The notes under the pieces were generated by a model. It saw nothing but the letters and a program-made list of their open reading frames with translations, had not been told where the DNA came from and did no database searches. A program made the translations under genes and the position numbers. DNA of 64,000 nucleotides, from assembly GCF_008704205.1 (NCBI RefSeq), contig NZ_VXLC01000001.1, positions 744,001-808,000 of the forward strand, read 5' to 3'. This document shows positions 1 to 8,242 of the stretch, one piece after another. The number at the start of each line of letters is the position of its first letter. Position 1 is the first letter of the stretch. The stretch is from Nocardia colli. GTDB taxonomy: Bacteria; Actinomycetota; Actinomycetes; Mycobacteriales; Mycobacteriaceae.

Positions 1-1
1 C

Positions 2-322
2 CGGCGAATCCTGTTGGCCTGGATGACGATCGACGCACTGGTCTGGGCGCCACGGATGTTCTACTACCTCGGCCTGGACAAGAAGGGCCTGCCCGAGCAA
101 TGGTTCACCGGCGCCGTGGTGCTGCGCGACCTCGCGGTGATCGCGTTGTGCGCCTTGATCGTCCGGCAGATCTACCGGCCCGGCGAGGACCTGGTGCGGC
201 GCGACTACGTCGACGATCCGATCGGCGGCATCGTCGATCGGGCGCCGGATCCGTTGCTGGCGTGGCTGCCCGAGTTCTTGCGGCCCCGGGTGGCGCCGGC
301 CGCTCAGTGGGTGCGCAGGTAA
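2..322 (+). CDS. C-terminal end of a polytopic membrane protein, GT87-like (partial)
   Basis: The frame is open to the left edge, so this is the 3' end of a longer gene. The visible 106 or so residues hold two hydrophobic stretches, around the IDALVWAPRMFYYLG and AVIALCALIV segments, followed by a charged tail with a DDPIGG motif. The pattern of a hydrophobic segment, an FYYLG-like turn, another helix and a basic RP-rich end resembles the C-terminus of the DUF2029/GT87 protein at 25848-27239 in this window. I therefore infer a membrane mannosyl- or arabinosyltransferase-like protein. Its stop overlaps the 3' end of the convergent TerD-domain gene by 19 bases. Confidence 0.5.
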   Translation, partial: RRILLAWMTIDALVWAPRMFYYLGLDKKGLPEQWFTGAVVLRDLAVIALCALIVRQIYRPGEDLVRRDYVDDPIGGIVDRAPDPLLAWLPEFLRPRVAPAAQWVRR

Positions 323-1932
323 CGCGCGAGCAGCGCGGGCTCCTGGGGCAGCAGGTCCAGGTCCAGCTGCCACGGGCTGCCGGTCCACGGATCGAACAGC
401 GGTGTCCCGTCGACCGTCGGCAGGTGCCTGCACGACTGGGACAGCATGGCCACCGTGGTGTCGGTGGAGTCGGATTCGTCGCTGCCGATGATCACCGTCG
501 ACAGCCCGATCAGATCGCCCCGCATGATCAGCGAGCCGATCCGCTGCGCGTCCGAACTCTGGTAGCCGTGCGGGAAATCCGCCGCGACCAGGATCCGGTG
601 CTCCTTGGGCGGGCTGCCCATGCCGCTGGTGAAGGCCAGCTCCGCCAGCTCGGCGGCCTGGACCAACGCCTGCAACCGCTCGGAGATCTCGCCGTGATCG
701 GTGATCGGCGGACCGTTCAACACCGGTGCGAGCAGCCCGGTGAAACCGCTGAACGCGCCGGTCAGATCGATGATGTCGACCAACGTCCGCCGACCAGGCG
801 TCGAGGTGAGCAGCCGCGCGAGCAGCGCCCCCACCACCGGAGCCACCGCGCGCGTGGATTCGGTATCTATCCACAGCGGCCGATTCAACGGCACCGGAAC
901 GCAATACGGCACGCGCAACGTCCCGCGTTCGCGGGCGTACAGCTCGCCCAGCCGGATGCCGTCGCTCGGGGTGATCGGCTTGTCCCAGACCGGCGAGTCC
1001 CAGGACGCCAGCGCGGGCGGCAACATCAGGTCGGCATCGGCGAGCTCGCGCACGAGCTGCGCGCTGTCGCGCTCGTGGTTGCGCTCCGCGGTGGCGATCA
1101 GCTCGTCGTTGCGTTGCTGCGCGGCCCGGCGCGCGGCGTCGGCGGCCGGGGTGTTGCGGGTCGCGGGATCGGAAACCGCAGCGGACAATTCGTGATCGAG
1201 CCGCTTGGCCGCGTAGTCCCGGGCCGAGACCAGCGCGGCCGCCGACCGCGCGGCGTCCTCGAAAATCATCCATAGGCGTTCCAGCCCGTGCCCGACCTCG
1301 ATCGGCGCCGCGCCGGCCGAGCGGGCCTCGCCGGCCATCGGCCCGGACATGGTGTGCACGCCGGGGCCCGGCGGTTGGGTACCGATCGGCTGGGCCACGT
1401 CGCCGGTCTGCGCGGCCGAACCGGTCTGCGCCGCGGGGTCCGCCGGATCGTCCTCGACCTCGACGCCGTGCGCGGTGAGCAGCACGCCGAGTCCGCCGGA
1501 GTAGCCCTGCCCGACGGCGCGTAGCCGCCAGTCACCGCCGCGGCGGTACACCTCCAGGCAGATCAGCGCCGCCTCGCCCGAGGACGGCGTGATCACGAAT
1601 TCCGCTGCCGCCTCGTCGTTTTCGGACAGGGTCGCGGTGACCGTGCCGAGCCCACCGGGCCGGCCCGGCACCGCCGGATCGGCACTGACCACCAGCAGCA
1701 CCGATTTCGCGTCGCCACGCACCTCGGCCAGCGTGATGGTCACCTGGTCCCCGTCCAGCCGCACGCCCTGCGCGCTCGGCTGGTTGTAGAAGACGAAATC
1801 GTCCGGGCTGAACACCTTGAGGTTCTCCGCCACGACGAGCGCCGAAACATCCAGCGCCGCCTCGGCTTTCGCCCCGAATCGGACGACTCCACCGGCCAGT
1901 GGCGTGTTCTGGCCGGGCTTGAGTTGAATCAC
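304..1932 (-). CDS. TerD-domain protein fused to a degenerate FtsK-like domain
   Basis: A 542-residue protein. The GTG start at 1932 is chosen because the TerD fold begins immediately (VIQLKPGQNTPL) and an AAGG lies eight bases upstream; the frame continues upstream only with low-complexity shadow sequence. Residues 1-160 are a TerD domain with the DDFVFYNQPS and VGQGYSGGL signatures. A linker and helical segment follow (residues 230-320). The last 220 residues resemble the ATPase core of FtsK/SpoIIIE-type proteins (LARLLTSTPGRRTLVDIIDL, then HRILVAADFPHGY and LIGLSTVIIGS), but I see no GxxxxGK[ST] loop. It lies 31 bases downstream of the two-domain TerD gene and is probably co-transcribed. 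TerD domains are calcium-binding stress proteins; the role of the fused domain is inferred only from resemblance. Confidence 0.8.
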   Translation of the reverse strand: MIQLKPGQNTPLAGGVVRFGAKAEAALDVSALVVAENLKVFSPDDFVFYNQPSAQGVRLDGDQVTITLAEVRGDAKSVLLVVSADPAVPGRPGGLGTVTATLSENDEAAAEFVITPSSGEAALICLEVYRRGGDWRLRAVGQGYSGGLGVLLTAHGVEVEDDPADPAAQTGSAAQTGDVAQPIGTQPPGPGVHTMSGPMAGEARSAGAAPIEVGHGLERLWMIFEDAARSAAALVSARDYAAKRLDHELSAAVSDPATRNTPAADAARRAAQQRNDELIATAERNHERDSAQLVRELADADLMLPPALASWDSPVWDKPITPSDGIRLGELYARERGTLRVPYCVPVPLNRPLWIDTESTRAVAPVVGALLARLLTSTPGRRTLVDIIDLTGAFSGFTGLLAPVLNGPPITDHGEISERLQALVQAAELAELAFTSGMGSPPKEHRILVAADFPHGYQSSDAQRIGSLIMRGDLIGLSTVIIGSDESDSTDTTVAMLSQSCRHLPTVDGTPLFDPWTGSPWQLDLDLLPQEPALLARYLRTH

Positions 1933-1963
1933 GTTGTCTGCCTTGCTGTTCGCGCCACCTCGA

Positions 1964-3355
1964 TCAGTGCTGCAAGAACCGGCCGAGGTGGGGCACCGCC
2001 TCGCCGGGGTGCTTGGCCGCGAAGCCCTCGCCGATCGCCTGCAGCTTCCAGTCGCCGCCGACCCGGAACACCTTGGCCATCGCCATCGCGGTGAACGGCA
2101 TGCCACCGGCCAGCGTGTACCGGGCCAGTTCGGCATTGTTGGTGCCGTCGACCAAGCGGCAGAACGCATTCTGGATCTGCTCGAAGGTGTGTCCCTTGTA
2201 CGAGGTCACGATGAACACCAGCGTGCTCACGTGCGCGGGGATGCGGGTCAGATCGACCAGGATCACCTCGTCGTCGCCCTCGCCCTCGCCGGTGAGGTTG
2301 TCGCCCTGGTGCCGGATCGAGCCGTCCTTCGAGGTCAGCTGGCCGTAATAGGCGACGTCCACCGGGTTGTTGTCGGCGAACATGACCACCGACGCGTCGA
2401 GATCCACGTCGACGGTGCGGTTGCCGAACATGCCGCGGTTCTTCACCGGATCCCAGCCGAGACCCATCTTGACGAAGGTCAGCGCGGCGCCGCCCTCCTT
2501 GCGCAGGGTGACCCGCTGGCCCTTGACCAGGCTGACCGGGCGGTCCTTGCTGAGGCTGACCTCGGCGGGCGGCTGCTGCGGCGGGGGCGGCTGTCCGGCC
2601 GGCGGGTAACCGCCCTGCGGGGGCGGCGGGTAGCCGCCGGGTCCGGGCGGCGGCGGGTAACCCGGGCCGGGCGGCGGGTAGCCGGGTCCGGGCGGCGGGT
2701 AGCCACCGGTCGGCGCGGCCTGCTGCGCCGGGTACGCGGGCGTGGTCGGCGGCGGGTAGTTCGGCGCGGGCTGCGTCGGGTAGGCCGGGGCCTGCTGGGG
2801 CGGCGGAGGCGGCGGCGCGGCCTGCGGTGCGGGCGCGGCCTGGGCGGGCGAGTCGTCGACGGTCACGCCGTGGTCGGTGACCAGAGCGGCGAAACCGCCC
2901 GCGTAGCCCTGCCCGACGGCGCGCACCTTCCAGCTGCCCTGGCGGCGGTAGAGCTCCAGCGCGATGACGATCGACTCGGTGCTCAAGCCCTCGATCTGGT
3001 ACTCGTACAACCGGTTTCCGGTCGCGTCGGACACGATCGCGGTGGGCGCGGGGAACCGGCCGAAGTTGCTGCTCGCGTCGTCCAGCGTGATCACCGCGCG
3101 GATCTGCGCGATATCGGCGGGCACCGCGTTCAACGACACCGCAAGCGAGGCGGGTTGCCCGGCGGGTGCGGGCTGTAGGTTGACCCCTGGTCCGCTCGGC
3201 TGGTTGAAGAAGACGAAGTCCGCGTCGGTACGGACCTTGCCCTGCTCGGTGACCAATAGTGCGGACAGATCCGCGGGCGCCGTGAGCTGGATGGAGACCA
3301 CCACGTCGTTCGTGGCCAGCGGACCGTTTTGGCCCTTGGCGAGTGTTGCGGACAA
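1964..3355 (-). CDS. Two-domain TerD family protein with proline-rich linker
   Basis: A 463-residue protein with an N-terminal TerD-like domain (residues 1-175, DADFVFFNQPSGPG and VGQGYAGGFAALV), a Pro/Gly/Tyr/Gln-rich linker (about residues 180-270, repeated PGYPPP units), and a second TerD domain (residues 275-463, with LGWDPV, VDVDLDASVVMF, GEGEGDDE and IGEGFAAKHPGE). The second domain keeps the acidic D-x-D and GEGEGDDE segments that bind calcium in canonical TerD; the first lacks the GEGEGDDE segment. The linker length suggests two tethered modules or an extended scaffold. No signal peptide is present, so it is probably cytoplasmic or membrane-peripheral. It heads a leftward pair with the TerD-FtsK-like gene and is divergent from the AIM24 genes. 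Confidence 0.9.
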   Translation of the reverse strand: MSATLAKGQNGPLATNDVVVSIQLTAPADLSALLVTEQGKVRTDADFVFFNQPSGPGVNLQPAPAGQPASLAVSLNAVPADIAQIRAVITLDDASSNFGRFPAPTAIVSDATGNRLYEYQIEGLSTESIVIALELYRRQGSWKVRAVGQGYAGGFAALVTDHGVTVDDSPAQAAPAPQAAPPPPPPQQAPAYPTQPAPNYPPPTTPAYPAQQAAPTGGYPPPGPGYPPPGPGYPPPPGPGGYPPPPQGGYPPAGQPPPPQQPPAEVSLSKDRPVSLVKGQRVTLRKEGGAALTFVKMGLGWDPVKNRGMFGNRTVDVDLDASVVMFADNNPVDVAYYGQLTSKDGSIRHQGDNLTGEGEGDDEVILVDLTRIPAHVSTLVFIVTSYKGHTFEQIQNAFCRLVDGTNNAELARYTLAGGMPFTAMAMAKVFRVGGDWKLQAIGEGFAAKHPGEAVPHLGRFLQH

Positions 3356-3537
3356 GTTAGACCCTTCGCTTGTCGGTGCGTTCGAATGCCACTCTACGAG
3401 AAACGCTCGGGTGACGGTTCCGGTAAACGAGCCGATGATCCCGACAGTTGCCGGGGCGATCGGTTAATGTGTCGGCACGCAGTTGGAATGTGGCGATTTT
3501 CCATGTTCCCGATCGAGACAGCAGGCAGAACACCCTC

Positions 3538-4161
3538 ATGGCGCAACTGTTCGAACAATCCAAGAAGGTGATCGAGGCGCATCTCGCCGGGACCAGCCTT
3601 CGCGCGATTTCCGGCTCGATGATCGCCTACGAAGGCAACGTCCAGTTCAAGGCGGCCGGTTTCGGCGGCGGGGACGGTGTGCTCGCCGGGCTCAAACGCC
3701 GCGCCACCGGCGAGAAACTCGCGCTGATGGAATGCTCCGGCAACGGCCGGGTCTTCTTCGCGGTGAACGGGCAGCACGTCACCGTGGTCAACCTGAACAA
3801 CGAAACGTTGCAGGTCGAATCGCAGCAGTTGCTCGCGTTCGCCGGGAACCTGCGCACCGATGTGCGGTTCGCCGGTCTGCGCGGCGCGTCGACCGGCGCC
3901 GGCCTGTTCACCACCACGGTGACCGGGCAGGGCCAGGTCGCGCTGCTGTCGGCGGGCGGGCCGCTGATCCACCTCGAGGTGTCGCCGCAGTACCCGCTGG
4001 TGGTCGACCCGGACGCGTTCGTCGCGGCCCGCGGCAACCTCAATCAGTCCTTCGTCACCGACGTGTCCTGGCGCACGTTCGTCGGTCAGGACGCGGGCGA
4101 GGCGTTCTCGCTGCGCTGGGACGGCCAGGGCGTGGTACTGATCCAGCCGGCGGAACGGTAA
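3538..4161 (+). CDS. AIM24 family protein (first of three)
   Basis: About 207 residues from the ATG at 3538 (MAQLFEQSKKV); an in-frame upstream start at 3448 would add 30 residues of unlikely sequence. It shows AIM24 (DUF124) family hallmarks: an N-terminal SMIAYEGNVQFKAAGFGGG segment, VFFAVNGQHVTVVNL, a Gly-rich GLFTTTVTGQGQVAL strand, and VVDPDAFVA near the C-terminus. AIM24 domains are beta-rich and often accompany TerD genes in actinobacteria; their biochemical role is not established. It is followed ten bases later by a second AIM24 gene, so the three are probably one operon, divergent from the TerD pair at 304-3355. Confidence 0.9.
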   Translation: MAQLFEQSKKVIEAHLAGTSLRAISGSMIAYEGNVQFKAAGFGGGDGVLAGLKRRATGEKLALMECSGNGRVFFAVNGQHVTVVNLNNETLQVESQQLLAFAGNLRTDVRFAGLRGASTGAGLFTTTVTGQGQVALLSAGGPLIHLEVSPQYPLVVDPDAFVAARGNLNQSFVTDVSWRTFVGQDAGEAFSLRWDGQGVVLIQPAER

Positions 4162-4171
4162 GGGCGAGCGG

Positions 4172-4873
4172 ATGTTCGAGAAAGTCAACGGCAAGGTCGT
4201 CAAGGTCAATGTCGGCATGGCGGGTGGCGTGGCCGCCCGCACCGGCGCGATGCTGTTCTATACCGGCGACGTTTCCTTTGCGCCGCACCAGATTCCGGGC
4301 GGCCAGGGGATGGGCGGCGGTGGCGGGCTGATGCGGATGGCCGGGCGCATGATGGCGGGCGAGCACGAGCGCACCATGCTCGCCCAGGGCAACGGCGAAG
4401 TGCATTACGGATACGCGGGACTGGAGGTCCACGTGGTCCAGATGCAGCCCGGCGCGGTGCTGCGGGTCGAGGCGTCGCGGCTGCTGGCCAATACCGCAGG
4501 CTTGCAGAGTTCCATTGTCTCGGTGATGAGTTCGGGCGGCGGGGGTGGCGGTGGCGGCGGCATCATGGGCGCGTTGCGCGGGGCCGCGACCGGCGCGCTG
4601 ACCGGCCAGGGCATGTTCACCACGCAGCTGTCCGGGCAGGGCGCGGCGGTGCTGCTCGCGCACGGCGGATTCCTGGAACTGCAAGTGGGCGGCCCGAATC
4701 CGATCGTGGTCGACCCGCAGGCGTTCGTCGCCGCGTACGGCAATGTGCAGACCGAACTCAAAACCGCGCTCAGTTGGCGCGACGCGGTAGGGCGCGGCTC
4801 CGGCGAGGCCATGCAATTGCATTGTGTCGGACAGGGAGTCGTGTACGTGCAGGCCTCGGAAGAGAAGTTGTGA
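4172..4873 (+). CDS. AIM24 family protein (second of three)
   Basis: A 233-residue AIM24-family protein (MFEKVNGKVVKVNVGMAGGV). It has the family's GAMLFYTGDVSFAP start, a GMFTTQLSGQGAAVLLAHGG strand block and the VVDPQAFVAAYGNVQ motif seen in its neighbour. It carries two glycine-rich loops, one near residue 50 and a run of nine glycines near residue 130, which probably form flexible insertions. It sits between the other two AIM24 genes with short spacing (10 bases upstream, 2 downstream), so the three products are probably made together and may assemble together. The function is inferred only from context. Confidence 0.9.
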   Translation: MFEKVNGKVVKVNVGMAGGVAARTGAMLFYTGDVSFAPHQIPGGQGMGGGGGLMRMAGRMMAGEHERTMLAQGNGEVHYGYAGLEVHVVQMQPGAVLRVEASRLLANTAGLQSSIVSVMSSGGGGGGGGGIMGALRGAATGALTGQGMFTTQLSGQGAAVLLAHGGFLELQVGGPNPIVVDPQAFVAAYGNVQTELKTALSWRDAVGRGSGEAMQLHCVGQGVVYVQASEEKL

Positions 4874-4875
4874 CC

Positions 4876-5640
4876 ATGCCGGAAATCCTGAACCCGATGA
4901 ATCTCGGCGAGAGCGACAATCTTCCGGGAAACAGCTACGCCTACTGCATCGACCTGAACAAGCCGTGGTTCATGCGCAAGGGCGCGATGATCGCCTACTA
5001 CGGCGACATGCGATTCCAGATGCTCACCCACGGCCTGCAGGGCGGGCTGTTGCACATGGTGTCGCAACAGTTCTCCGCCCCGCTGTTCACCGGCGACTAC
5101 GTGGTGGCCGAGGGGCACGGCAAGCTGATCATCGGCGACCGCGGCTACGACATCAATTCCTATGACCTCGAGGACAACGGCAACCTCACCATCCGTGCGG
5201 CCAACCTGCTGGCCTTCGAGCCCGGCCTGTCGCTGAACCAGTCGATCGTGCCCGGCTTCCTCACCCTGATCGGCACCGGCAAGTTCCTCGCCTCCTCCAA
5301 CGGCCCGGTCATGTTCGCCGAGCCGCCGCTGCGGGTGGACCCGGAGGCCCTGGTCGGCTGGGCCGACTGCCCCTCCCCCAGTCACCATTACGACCAGCGC
5401 TGGGTCTCCAGCTTCCTGGCCGCCGGCGCGGCGCGGTTCGGCGTGAACTCCGGCGAGGAACGCCAATTCGACTTCACCGGCGCGGGCACCGTGCTGATCC
5501 AGTCCAGCGAGAAGGTGCTCAGCGACGCCATGCTGGTGCGCACCATCGAGGGCCAGATCCAGAGCGGCATCACCCCGGGCGGGCTGCAACGCCTGCAAGC
5601 CATCATCACCCAGCAACTGGGCGGGCAGCAGGGGTACTGA
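4876..5640 (+). CDS. AIM24 family protein (third of three)
   Basis: About 254 residues. I start at the ATG at 4876, two bases after the preceding stop; a GTG at 4870 overlapping that stop is an alternative. A purine-rich GGAAGAGAAG precedes both. Family features include GAMIAYYGDMRFQM, a Gly-rich core, a hydrophobic LAFEPGLSLNQSIVPGFLTL block and VDPEALVGWADCPSP. The C-terminus is Gln/Gly-rich. The protein is more divergent than the two preceding AIM24 copies, which suggests three specialised paralogues and not recent duplicates. It is the last AIM24 gene of the operon; the DUF1453-like gene follows after about 100 bases. Confidence 0.88.
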   Translation: MPEILNPMNLGESDNLPGNSYAYCIDLNKPWFMRKGAMIAYYGDMRFQMLTHGLQGGLLHMVSQQFSAPLFTGDYVVAEGHGKLIIGDRGYDINSYDLEDNGNLTIRAANLLAFEPGLSLNQSIVPGFLTLIGTGKFLASSNGPVMFAEPPLRVDPEALVGWADCPSPSHHYDQRWVSSFLAAGAARFGVNSGEERQFDFTGAGTVLIQSSEKVLSDAMLVRTIEGQIQSGITPGGLQRLQAIITQQLGGQQGY

Positions 5641-5737
5641 GGACCTCGAATCATCCTTCGGGTCCTTCGTTCGACGGACTCAGGGGCGGTAGCGGCGGCG
5701 TTAGCTTTCCCGGCAGGACTTCTTGCTGGGAGGCATC

Positions 5738-6463
5738 ATGAGTGTCGGATTGATGTTCGCGATCATCGTCGGGGCGATCGTGTTGATCGTGAAGCGGTTC
5801 ATGGGGGAACCGGTTGATGCGCGGGATACATTTCTGACGCCGTTGATCCTGGTGGGGATCGGCGTGTACAGCGTGACCAAGGTCGATGATCTCAGTGCGA
5901 TCGATATCGTCTGGCTGGTCATCGGCGGCGTGGTCGGCATCGCGTTCGGTGCGGTGCGCGGGACGACCACGGTGCTGTTCGATCGCGACGGGCATCTGTG
6001 GCAGCGCTATACGGTGAAAACCCTTGTCGTCTGGGCAACTTCGATCGTGGTGGGGTTCGGGATCAGTCTGCTCGGCCACACCATGGGGATGCATCACGAT
6101 GCCAAGCCGATCACGTTGTCGATCGGCATCGGCATGCTCGGTGAGATGCTCACCCTGGGGCTGCGGGCGATCTCGACCGGTGTCCCGTTCGCGCCGGACA
6201 AGAAGGCGGCCGCGGCGCGGGCCAAAGCGTATGGCCAACGCGGAGAGGATAATTCGTATCTCGATCGGTTTCTCAACAACCTAGGGCATCCGGGGACCGC
6301 GCAGCCGCGCGACGGCTATGGACATACCGACCCGGCCCCGCGCGACCGGCCCGATCGAGACCAGTACCTGCGCAAGCCCGCCGAGCAGCCGAGGATCGAT
6401 CGATCGCCGAGCCTGCGCGACGGCATCGACTGGCTCAATCAACTCCGCGACCGCAGGCCGTGA
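5738..6463 (+). CDS. CcdC/DUF1453-like membrane protein
   Basis: A 241-residue protein from the ATG at 5738 (MSVGLMFAIIVGAIVLIVKRF). Four or five hydrophobic helices occupy residues 1-140, with a conserved FGAVRGTTTVLFDRDGHLWQRYT segment in the middle, as in CcdC/DUF1453-type membrane proteins. The last 80 residues are hydrophilic and rich in Asp, Arg and Pro, and are probably cytoplasmic. The reading is based on topology and the central motif. It ends ten bases from the convergent epimerase gene. A smaller protein of similar type lies in the two-component operon at 25279-25782. Confidence 0.65.
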   Translation: MSVGLMFAIIVGAIVLIVKRFMGEPVDARDTFLTPLILVGIGVYSVTKVDDLSAIDIVWLVIGGVVGIAFGAVRGTTTVLFDRDGHLWQRYTVKTLVVWATSIVVGFGISLLGHTMGMHHDAKPITLSIGIGMLGEMLTLGLRAISTGVPFAPDKKAAAARAKAYGQRGEDNSYLDRFLNNLGHPGTAQPRDGYGHTDPAPRDRPDRDQYLRKPAEQPRIDRSPSLRDGIDWLNQLRDRRP

Positions 6464-6472
6464 ACCAGCTGA

Positions 6473-7384
6473 TCAAGGAATCGATCGCGCCGACCATCCA
6501 TCGCGCAGAATCGTCGCGATATCGGAACTTTTTGCTTCCCAATGCAATTCACGGCGCGCCAAGCCGCTGTCGCTGACCGAACGCGGCGGCTCCGCCACTG
6601 CGGGCAGGTGCTCGACGGGGATCGCACGGCCGGTCATTCGAACGGCCTCGGCAACGAGTTCAATGACGCTGGTGCCAGTTCCGCTGCCGATGTTGTACCG
6701 GGCACATTCCCCCGGACGTGGTAGGTGTGCGAGCGCTGCCACGAAAGCTGCTGCCGCATCATCGATATGCAAGTAATCGCGAACCGCGCTGCCGTCACCA
6801 TTGATCGCCAAACACGGACTGTCCCCAGCCGCCACCGCGAGAATCCGCGGCACAATCCTGGTCGGGTCCGGATCGGCGCCACCCGCGATATTGAACAGCC
6901 GCAAGACAACCGCGGCCAACCGCCCGGTCGCCGCCTGCGCGGCGATCACCGATTCGGCGGCCTGCTTGCTCACCGCATACGGATGCGGCGGACGATCCGG
7001 CAACTCCTCCGGCATCGGCTGCCGCTCCGGCGTGCCATAGATCGACGCCGTGGACGCGAAGACCAGCTTGCCCACCTCCGCCGCGGCCATCGCCCGCAGC
7101 AGCGAAACCGTCCCACCCACATTGACCTCGAAGAACCGCAGCGGATCACCGAACGATTCCCGAACCCGCGTGCGCCCCGCCAAATGGCACACCGCATCGA
7201 CCCCGTAGAGCGCCACGCTCACCGCCTCGGCGTCGAGCAGGTCAGCGACCCGAACCGGCACCCCATCCGGCACCCGCGTCCGCCCGCGATGCACCAGCCC
7301 GACCACCTCATGACCCCCGGCTCGGAGCGCCTCGACGACAACACCGCCGAGATACCCGTTCGCCCCCGTCACCAGTACCCGCAT
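6473..7384 (-). CDS. NAD-dependent epimerase/dehydratase (extended SDR)
   Basis: A 303-residue extended short-chain dehydrogenase of the UDP-sugar 4-epimerase type. The start at 7384 places the Rossmann motif at the extreme N-terminus (MRVLVTGANGYLGG, TGxxGxxG), and it begins 15 bases after the upstream MBL gene's stop; a GTG at 7423 would overlap that gene. The active-site Ser/Tyr/Lys set is visible (STASIYG, then YAVSK), as is the NIGSGTGTS sugar-binding turn. It probably acts on a nucleotide sugar, but the substrate cannot be read from sequence. It is probably co-transcribed with the MBL-fold gene, so the two may share regulation by the MerR protein. Confidence 0.85.
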   Translation of the reverse strand: MRVLVTGANGYLGGVVVEALRAGGHEVVGLVHRGRTRVPDGVPVRVADLLDAEAVSVALYGVDAVCHLAGRTRVRESFGDPLRFFEVNVGGTVSLLRAMAAAEVGKLVFASTASIYGTPERQPMPEELPDRPPHPYAVSKQAAESVIAAQAATGRLAAVVLRLFNIAGGADPDPTRIVPRILAVAAGDSPCLAINGDGSAVRDYLHIDDAAAAFVAALAHLPRPGECARYNIGSGTGTSVIELVAEAVRMTGRAIPVEHLPAVAEPPRSVSDSGLARRELHWEAKSSDIATILRDGWSARSIP

Positions 7385-7398
7385 CCGAGCATTGTCGG

Positions 7399-8196
7399 TC
7401 ACCGGTAGCGGTCGAACTCCCACGGATCATGCGCACTGAACACCGCGACCTGGTCGCCGTGGTCGCGAACCAGTTCGCGCAGGCGCGCCTGGGTGCCGAG
7501 GCGCAAGTCGTGGTGGACCTCCGAGGTGGTCTGCACGATGTCCATGATCGGGTGTGGATGATGATGGTGTTCCAGTTCCCGGTGGTAGTAGTAGGCGTCA
7601 CCGCTGTGCAGCAGCCAGCGATCACCGTCGCGCACCGCCACTCCGGTGTGCCCCGCGGTGTGGCCACCGAGCGGGATCAGCTTGAAGTCCTCCGGCAGGC
7701 CCTGCAGCGGAGTCGAGGTGAATCCGAACCAGTCCTCGCCGGCCTCGGGCGTGTAGGTGACCCAGTGCGGGTTGTGCGCCCAATGTGCTTCGCGGTAGCG
7801 GAAACTCGGCGCCTCGGCGACCGCCGCCTCGAGCTCTGCGGCGAGGACATGCACCGCGGCCTGTGGGAAGTCGGGCAGACCACCACAGTGATCTACGTCC
7901 AAGTGGGTGAGGATGATGTGGCGGACGTCCGCCGGTGCATAGCCGAGGCGCGCTACCTGGCGGATGGCCGTCTCGTCCTCGTCGAGCAGCGGCTGCGCCA
8001 TGGCGACCCAGTCCGCGCCGAGCGTGCCGTCCGGGTCGCGGACATCGCCGAGCCCCATCCCGGTTTCGACGAGAACCAGTCCGGCCGAATCGGTTTCGAC
8101 CAGCAGGCAGTGGTTGACCGCCGACGCCGGCGCAGGCCCCGGGTAGGTGGCTTCGATCTGCCGCACGGACCCGCAATTGAGGTGGTGAATGTTCAT
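7399..8196 (-). CDS. MBL-fold metallo-hydrolase, lactonase-like
   Basis: A 265-residue metallo-beta-lactamase-fold hydrolase with the dinuclear zinc motif HLDVDHCGG (HxDxDH) near residue 113, a GGHTAGHTG histidine and a SGDAYYYHRE aspartate ligand. The sequence resembles the N-acyl-homoserine-lactonase-like branch more than true beta-lactamases, but the substrate is unknown. A short His-rich run (ELEHHHHPHP) lies near residue 210. It is divergent from the MerR gene across a 46-base gap that contains a perfect 20-base palindrome, so MerR control is likely. No signal peptide is seen, so the protein is cytoplasmic. Confidence 0.88.
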   Translation of the reverse strand: MNIHHLNCGSVRQIEATYPGPAPASAVNHCLLVETDSAGLVLVETGMGLGDVRDPDGTLGADWVAMAQPLLDEDETAIRQVARLGYAPADVRHIILTHLDVDHCGGLPDFPQAAVHVLAAELEAAVAEAPSFRYREAHWAHNPHWVTYTPEAGEDWFGFTSTPLQGLPEDFKLIPLGGHTAGHTGVAVRDGDRWLLHSGDAYYYHRELEHHHHPHPIMDIVQTTSEVHHDLRLGTQARLRELVRDHGDQVAVFSAHDPWEFDRYR

Positions 8197-8211
8197 GCCG
8201 AGTAGTCTTCA

Positions 8212-8231
8212 ACTTGAAGCGCGCTTCAAGT
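8212..8231. promoter_or_regulatory. Perfect 20-bp palindrome, candidate MerR operator
   Basis: ACTTGAAGCG-CGCTTCAAGT is an uninterrupted perfect palindrome between the divergent MBL and merR genes. On the minus strand a TTGACT and an AAGACT flank it with a 19-base spacer. That is the stretched promoter geometry MerR-family activators correct. The MBL gene's ATG follows at 8196. Confidence 0.7.
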
Positions 8232-8242
8232 CAAGGAGAACA

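Noticed and set aside
2580..2830. Regularly spaced GC-rich repeats resembling a CRISPR-like or tandem array
   Set aside because: They are codon-phased PGYPPP-type repeats in the linker of the two-domain TerD gene, without spacers of constant length.
3375..3410. GTTCGAAT resembling a tRNA T-loop
   Set aside because: No acceptor, D or anticodon stem can be formed around it.
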